From: Acinetobacter sp. HR7
GTDB lineage: Bacteria; Pseudomonadota; Gammaproteobacteria; Pseudomonadales; Moraxellaceae
Length of the DNA: 42,578 bases
Assembly (NCBI RefSeq): GCF_000773685.1
Contig: NZ_JPQO01000162.1
Coordinates: 1 to 42,578 of the forward strand
Direction: 5' to 3'
In this document: piece after piece, positions 38,543 to 42,578 of the stretch
Position numbering within the stretch: the stretch's first letter is position 1
How the letters are laid out: the number at the start of each line of letters is the position of its first letter
Notes under the pieces: generated by a model
What the model saw: the letters and a program-made list of their open reading frames with translations, nothing else
The model's database searches: none
Told to the model about the DNA's origin: nothing
Made by a program: the position numbers and the translations under genes

Positions 38543-40069
38543 ATGAATAATTATGTTCCATATGGGAATCTGAGCGGAGGCAAGCTGCTGCTGGCAGCCT
38601 TTGTACTGGCACTGGCCAACTTTATGGTGGTGCTGGACATGACTATTGCCAATGTCTCGGTGCCGCATATTACCGGTAGTCTGGCGGTATCCAGCTCGCA
38701 AGGCACCTGGGTGATTACATCCTACGCCGTAGCGGAAGCAATCTGTGTCCCATTGACGGGTTGGCTGGCCGGACGTTTTGGTAGCGTGAAACTGTTTGGT
38801 GTCTGTCTGCTTGGTTTTACCCTGTTTTCAGTGCTATGCGGGATTTCTACCAGTCTGGAAATGCTGGTGTTTTGCCGGATCGGGCAGGGGCTGTTTGGTG
38901 GCCCAATCATGCCGCTCAGTCAGACTTTATTGCTGCGGATTTTCCCACCTGAAAAGCAATCCCAGGCTATGGGGATGTGGGCAATGACCACTGTGGTGGG
39001 GCCAATTCTGGGGCCGATTCTCGGTGGTACCATCAGTGACAACCTGTCTTGGCACTGGATTTTCTTTATCAATATTCCGGTAGGTTTGTTCTGTGGTCTG
39101 ATGGCGTTGAAATTGCTCAAGCCAGCCGAAACCTCAACTAATGTCTTAAATATAGATAAAGGTGGTCTGTTCCTGCTGATCTTATGGATTGGTGCGTTGC
39201 AGCTGATGCTGGATCTGGGTCATGAACATGACTGGTTTAGCAGTTCCTTTATCGGCACCTTGGCGGTGATTGCCTTTGTCGGTCTGATCATTTTTACCAT
39301 CTGGGAACTGACCGAACGCCATCCTATCGTGGATATCAGCATTTTCCGCTATCGTGGCTTTACTTTTGCCGTGCTGGCTTTGGCCTTTGCCTTTGGTGCC
39401 TTCTTCTCTAGTATTGTACTGATTCCACAATGGGTACAGATTAACTTGGGCTATACCGCGGCCTGGGCGGGTTACCTGACCGCGACCATGGGCTTTGGTA
39501 GCCTGTTGATGTCACCGATTGTGGCAAAACTGGCCACCAAATATGACCAGCGTATTCTGGCCAGTTTCGGCCTAACCTTGCTGGCTGGGGTGACCTTAAT
39601 GCGTGCTTTCTGGACCAGCGATGCGGACTTTATAGCGTTAGCTTGGCCACAGATTTTGCAAGGTTTTGCAGTGCCATTTTTCTTTATTCCACTCTCCAAT
39701 ATGGCACTGGCTTCAGTGTTACCTCAGGAAATGCCATCAGCAGCCGGTTTGATGAACTTTCTGCGTACCATGGCGGGTGCAATTGGTGCTTCAATTGCGG
39801 TGACGATTTGGGATGATCACAGCAAAGTCGCGCGTAGCGAGCTGGTCGGTAAACTGAATGTTGAAGAAGCCCAGAATACCCTAATGGCGCAGGGTATGAG
39901 TTCGGATAGTGCCTTGGGCTATATTTCCAGTTTGGTGGATAAAGAGGCTTTGACCTTATCAGCCAATCATTTGTTTTTGATTCTGGCGCTGGTGTTTATT
40001 TTCGCTGCCTGTTTGGTCTGGCTGGCACCACGGCCTAAAGCTGGTGTTGGTGGCATGCCATCGCATTAA
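38543..40069 (+). CDS. emrB: DHA2 family MFS multidrug efflux transporter EmrB
   Basis: Fourteen-helix proton-driven exporter of 508 residues that works with the adaptor just upstream and an outer-membrane channel encoded elsewhere. DHA2 signatures are visible: LDMTIANVSVPHI in TM1, WVITSYAVAEAICVPLTGWL, the antiporter motif C region VVGPILGPILGGTIS, and WHWIFFINIPVGLFCGL. Substrates are probably hydrophobic drugs, detergents or fatty acids; this cannot be read from sequence. Last gene of the two-gene operon, closed by a terminator. Confidence 0.93.
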   Translation: MNNYVPYGNLSGGKLLLAAFVLALANFMVVLDMTIANVSVPHITGSLAVSSSQGTWVITSYAVAEAICVPLTGWLAGRFGSVKLFGVCLLGFTLFSVLCGISTSLEMLVFCRIGQGLFGGPIMPLSQTLLLRIFPPEKQSQAMGMWAMTTVVGPILGPILGGTISDNLSWHWIFFINIPVGLFCGLMALKLLKPAETSTNVLNIDKGGLFLLILWIGALQLMLDLGHEHDWFSSSFIGTLAVIAFVGLIIFTIWELTERHPIVDISIFRYRGFTFAVLALAFAFGAFFSSIVLIPQWVQINLGYTAAWAGYLTATMGFGSLLMSPIVAKLATKYDQRILASFGLTLLAGVTLMRAFWTSDADFIALAWPQILQGFAVPFFFIPLSNMALASVLPQEMPSAAGLMNFLRTMAGAIGASIAVTIWDDHSKVARSELVGKLNVEEAQNTLMAQGMSSDSALGYISSLVDKEALTLSANHLFLILALVFIFAACLVWLAPRPKAGVGGMPSH

Positions 40070-40081
40070 AATTTTCAAAAT

Positions 40082-40113
40082 AAAAAACCGCTGCACAGTC
40101 AGCGGTTTTTTTT
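40082..40113. terminator. Bidirectional terminator between emrB and glpK
   Basis: AAAACCGCTG and CAGCGGTTTT flank a CACAGT loop, with U-runs possible on both strands. Confidence 0.93.
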
Positions 40114-40119
40114 AAAGGC

Positions 40120-41604
40120 TTATAAGTCTGATTTTGCCCGTTTCAAGGCGTTCTGCCATTTGGCCAGATGGGCTTCACGCTCATCTGCCTGCATTTTTGG
40201 TTCAAAAGCACGTTCTAGCTGCCAAGACTGGGCGATTTCATCGAGGCTTGAAAATACGCCGGATTTTAAGCCCGCCATGGCTGCAGCTCCCCAAGCAGTG
40301 GACTCCAGCATTTTCGGACGCAGCACTGGCACATTGAGTAGATCAGCCTGAAACTGCATCAGGGTATCATTTGCGCTGGCACCGCCATCGACACGCAGTT
40401 CCTTTAAGGGATGGGTAATGTCGGATTGCATGGCGGTTAGTACATCGGAGACCTGAAAGGCGATGGATTCCAAAGCTGCTCGGGCAATATGGGCTTTATT
40501 GGTTCCGCGGGACATACCACACAGCAGCGCACGGGCTTCGCTATCCCAGTGCGGCGCACCGAGTCCGGTAAAGGCTGGCACCAAGACCACGCCGTCGGTA
40601 TCCGGTACCTTGCAGGCCAGTTTTTCTACCTCTGAACTTTTTTGAATGATGCCTAGACCATCACGTAGCCATTGCACCACCGCGCCGGCCATAAATACGC
40701 TGCCTTCTAAGGCATAAGTCGTTTGATCCTGAGCTTGCCAGGCAAGGGTAGAGAGTAATTTGTTGTGACTGAGCTGAATGTCATGACCGGTATTAAACAG
40801 CATAAAACAGCCAGTGCCGTAAGTATTTTTGGCTGAGCCGACTTCAAAACAGGACTGGCCGAACAGGGCAGACTGCTGATCCCCTAAAATCCCGGTAATT
40901 GGAATATTGGCGCCGAGCAGACCAGAGGCGGTGTCAGCAATATAACTGTCCGATGCAATGATTTTGGGTAGTACCGAAGCTGGGATATTAAACAGATTGA
41001 GCAGCTCTTCATCCCAAGTTTGGGTGTGGAGGTTCATGAGCATGGTTCGTGAAGCATTGCTAGCTTCAATGACATGCTCGGCACCTTGGGTCAGGTTCCA
41101 GATCAGCCAGCTATCCATGGTGCCAAATGCGACATGGCCTTGTTCTGCCAGCTCACGCAAGCCTTCAACATTTTCTAATAACCAGACCAGTTTTCCCGCA
41201 CTGAAATAGGGGTCAATACGCAGGCCGGTTTTCTGTTGTACGCGCTCCATCTGACCCTGCTGGGTCAGCTGATTACACCAGTCCGTCGCACGGCGGTCCT
41301 GCCAGACAATGGCCGGGGCGAGTGGTTTGCCAGTTCGCTTATCCCAGACTGCTGTGGTTTCACGCTGGTTGGTGAGTCCAATGGCTTTAATATCTTTCGC
41401 GAGAATACGGGCGGAGGCAATCGCCTGTTGTACCACACCAATCTGAGTGGTCCAGATTTCCATGGCATCTTGTTCTACCCAGCCGGAATGTGGGGTCTGG
41501 ATATGAATTTCCCGTTGAGCCGTCGCTTGAACCTGTCCATGTTCATTAAAAATAATCGCACGACTGGAAGTCGTTCCTTGATCGAGGGCGAGTAAAAAGC
41601 TCAT
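40120..41604 (-). CDS. glpK: Glycerol kinase
   Basis: Phosphorylates glycerol to glycerol 3-phosphate with ATP. The 494-residue FGGY kinase has the N-terminal LALDQGTTSSRAI, the substrate region SGWVEQDAMEIW and NQRETT, the QDRRA motif, DQQSALFGQ and the C-terminal FGGY signature KELRVDGGASANDTLMQFQ. Length matches family members. No glpF, glpD or glpR lies beside it, so it is an orphan copy in this window. No strong ribosome binding site precedes the ATG. Confidence 0.97.
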   Translation of the reverse strand: MSFLLALDQGTTSSRAIIFNEHGQVQATAQREIHIQTPHSGWVEQDAMEIWTTQIGVVQQAIASARILAKDIKAIGLTNQRETTAVWDKRTGKPLAPAIVWQDRRATDWCNQLTQQGQMERVQQKTGLRIDPYFSAGKLVWLLENVEGLRELAEQGHVAFGTMDSWLIWNLTQGAEHVIEASNASRTMLMNLHTQTWDEELLNLFNIPASVLPKIIASDSYIADTASGLLGANIPITGILGDQQSALFGQSCFEVGSAKNTYGTGCFMLFNTGHDIQLSHNKLLSTLAWQAQDQTTYALEGSVFMAGAVVQWLRDGLGIIQKSSEVEKLACKVPDTDGVVLVPAFTGLGAPHWDSEARALLCGMSRGTNKAHIARAALESIAFQVSDVLTAMQSDITHPLKELRVDGGASANDTLMQFQADLLNVPVLRPKMLESTAWGAAAMAGLKSGVFSSLDEIAQSWQLERAFEPKMQADEREAHLAKWQNALKRAKSDL

Positions 41605-41713
41605 AATTTTTTCTATAGGATGACTTGAAAAAGAAAAGTTTAGCTCAATAAAGTAACTGAGCGCATCGAAAAGTGTAATTGTGTAGAAAATGCATCGTAT
41701 TTTTTGCCAGTTG

Positions 41714-41722
41714 TGCTATGAT
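41714..41722 (+). promoter_or_regulatory. Extended -10 promoter element of ssrA
   Basis: TGCTATGAT fits an extended -10 (TGnTATnAT) 13 bases upstream of the mature tmRNA 5' end. No -35 consensus is needed for such promoters and none is evident. Confidence 0.5.
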
Positions 41723-41735
41723 TGCTCATACATCT

Positions 41736-42095
41736 GGGGATGTTCTTGGCTTCGACGCCGATGATGAAACTCATAGATGCATGCCGAGAGCGCATTTTCT
41801 CTCGTAAATCAAATTTGCATTTAAATAGTCGCAAACGACGAAACTTACGCTCTAGCTGCCTAAGGGCAGCTTGTCCGCATCCCTGAATACTTGTGGTTAG
41901 GGGTCCCGACTGAAGCGAACGCACACAAGTCCGTATAGAGTCAAGCCTCGGGGCTTTATACCAAACTTAGAGGATCGCACCTTGAACCCTGTTCGTCGGG
42001 TCTCTGGGTGTTAAAATAATAGACGATATCTAAGCATGTAGTATTCTCGAGCGTAGTGTTGGCGGACGCGGGTTCAACTCCCGCCATCTCCACCA
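41736..42095 (+). ncRNA. ssrA: Transfer-messenger RNA (tmRNA, one-piece)
   Basis: Rescues stalled ribosomes with SmpB and tags the unfinished protein for proteolysis. The RNA begins GGGGATGTTCTTGGCTTCGA and ends in CATCTCC plus encoded ACCA (CCA at 42093-42095); the 5' GGGGATG pairs with CATCTCC as the acceptor stem with one G-U. The T arm with GGTTCAACTCC is at 42071-42081. The tag frame starts at the resume codon GCA 41831 and ends TAA 41861-41863, encoding ANDETYALAA. Length 360 nt is normal. Confidence 0.98.
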
Positions 42096-42103
42096 AGATT
42101 CTG

Positions 42104-42138
42104 AAAAAACCTTAAATCGAAAGATTTAAGGTTTTTTT
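42104..42138 (+). terminator. Rho-independent terminator of ssrA
   Basis: CCTTAAATC (42110-42118) and GATTTAAGG (42123-42131) flank a GAAA tetraloop, followed by seven T. Confidence 0.95.
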
Positions 42139-42254
42139 ATGCCTAACAATAATTGAAAAAGTATTATGGTTTTCGTATGTATAAGGGGGTGAATTAATAT
42201 AATTAGCTCATAATTGAATAAAAGTAGGAAAAGTTAGACAAGCACATCCTGAGC

Positions 42255-42299
42255 CAGTTGAGTATTAGGAAATCAAGAAGCAAACTTGATTCAGTTGAG
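42255..42299. repeat. Inverted repeat flanked by direct repeats upstream of the right-edge gene
   Basis: CAGTTGAG occurs at 42255-42262 and 42292-42299 in direct orientation. Between them AATCAAG (42271-42277) and CTTGATT (42285-42291) form a 7 bp inverted repeat. It lies 49 bases upstream of the last gene and could be a control site. Confidence 0.45.
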
Positions 42300-42347
42300 A
42301 TTTAAGCAAGATAAAACTTAGTATATTGAGGGGAATTGATGTAAAAA

Positions 42348-42578
42348 ATGACACATAGGTTGACTCAGGAATTATATCGAATATCTCATGAAAACTATGA
42401 TAACTGTATAGTGTGTGGATATGCATTTCAGGAAGGTGATACGTCACATCTGGGTTATGATTTAAATGATAAGCCGTTACATGTATGTGATAAATGTTCT
42501 AACTTACTTAAAGAAACCGTTGTCAGGTATCGTTTCTCACCTAGATCATATGAAATCCTGAACCGTACCGGGTTTGTC
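42348..42578 (+). CDS. Unknown protein with two CxxC pairs (partial, runs off the window)
   Basis: An open frame of 77 codons that is cut by the window end. ATG 42348 is the first possible start after an in-frame TAA at 42342. GAGGGG at 42328-42333 is rather far (14 bases) to be its ribosome binding site. The product begins MTHRLTQELYRISHENYDN and contains CIVCGYAF (about residues 20-27) and VCDKCSNLL (about 47-55), a spacing like a small zinc ribbon. I do not recognise the family. DNA here is AT-richer than the housekeeping genes, and the position directly after ssrA is a frequent integration site for islands, so it may be accessory DNA; that is inference. Confidence 0.6.
   Translation, partial: MTHRLTQELYRISHENYDNCIVCGYAFQEGDTSHLGYDLNDKPLHVCDKCSNLLKETVVRYRFSPRSYEILNRTGFV

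Noticed and set aside
41640..41924. 94-codon minus-strand frame across ssrA
   Set aside because: It is antisense to the tmRNA, whose structure and tag fully explain the region.
41736..42095. Prophage attachment site at the ssrA 3' end
   Set aside because: No integrase and no second copy of the ssrA end is visible in the window, so an att site cannot be claimed, only the possibility noted.
42265..42447. 60-codon minus-strand frame near the right end
   Set aside because: It overlaps the plus-strand two-CxxC frame and has low-complexity hydrophobic content with no family resemblance.

Overview
The window reads as a chromosomal segment of an Acinetobacter (Gammaproteobacteria, Moraxellaceae), probably outside the baumannii group. 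The basis is the protein sequences, the bamE/fur divergent pair, a membrane protein of a type I know only from Acinetobacter (ABZJ_00895-like), the order trxB/ftsK, and a one-piece tmRNA with tag ANDETYALAA. Almost all of it is ordinary, densely packed housekeeping DNA with clear intrinsic terminators. There is no rRNA, tRNA, CRISPR array, insertion sequence or prophage that I can support. The only hint of accessory DNA is the AT-richer right end, just after the tmRNA gene.

Layout. 1-4.6 kb: the 3' end of tuf, a predicted diiron-type hydrolase, rimI, then on the minus strand the two N-end-rule aminoacyl transferases (bpt, aat) and trxB. 4.9-8.0 kb: ftsK. 8.0-10.4 kb (minus): a small PA4642-like protein, a 124 bp palindromic repeat element, and the minCDE division-site operon. 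10.5-12.6 kb (minus): a voltage-sensor-like membrane protein and an LPLAT acyltransferase. 12.8-18.7 kb (plus): an OmpA/glycine-zipper lipoprotein, rep helicase, dut, algC (phosphomannomutase/phosphoglucomutase) and argB. 18.9-22.1 kb (plus): a class II glutamine amidotransferase, a bacteriohemerythrin, a degenerate NSS-like transporter and an RnfH-family protein. 22.2-25.4 kb: bamE divergent from fur, then pilT-pilU (type IV pilus retraction).

25.5-36.6 kb: yggS, an acyltransferase-3 membrane protein, the sbcD-sbcC nuclease pair, a 554 bp gap with a perfect 11 bp inverted repeat, an ABZJ_00895-like membrane protein, a TIGR01777 epimerase overlapping tail-to-tail with a ThiO-like oxidase, and hemB. 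36.6-41.6 kb: a hotdog thioesterase, an emrA-emrB-type efflux pair and glpK. 41.7-42.6 kb: ssrA with its terminator, then the start of a two-CxxC protein that runs off the end.

Functional groupings: genome maintenance and segregation (ftsK, minCDE, rep, sbcCD, dut), protein quality control (ssrA, bpt, aat, rimI, bamE), redox and metal biology (trxB, fur, hemerythrin, hemB), envelope and sugar-phosphate metabolism (algC, two acyltransferases, OmpA-like lipoprotein) and twitching motility (pilT/pilU). I did not find a convincing new multigene system. The best leads are the 124 bp structured element at 8376-8499, the unknown gene after ssrA at the right edge, the pore-less voltage-sensor-like protein, and the stripped-down NSS-like protein coupled to rnfH.
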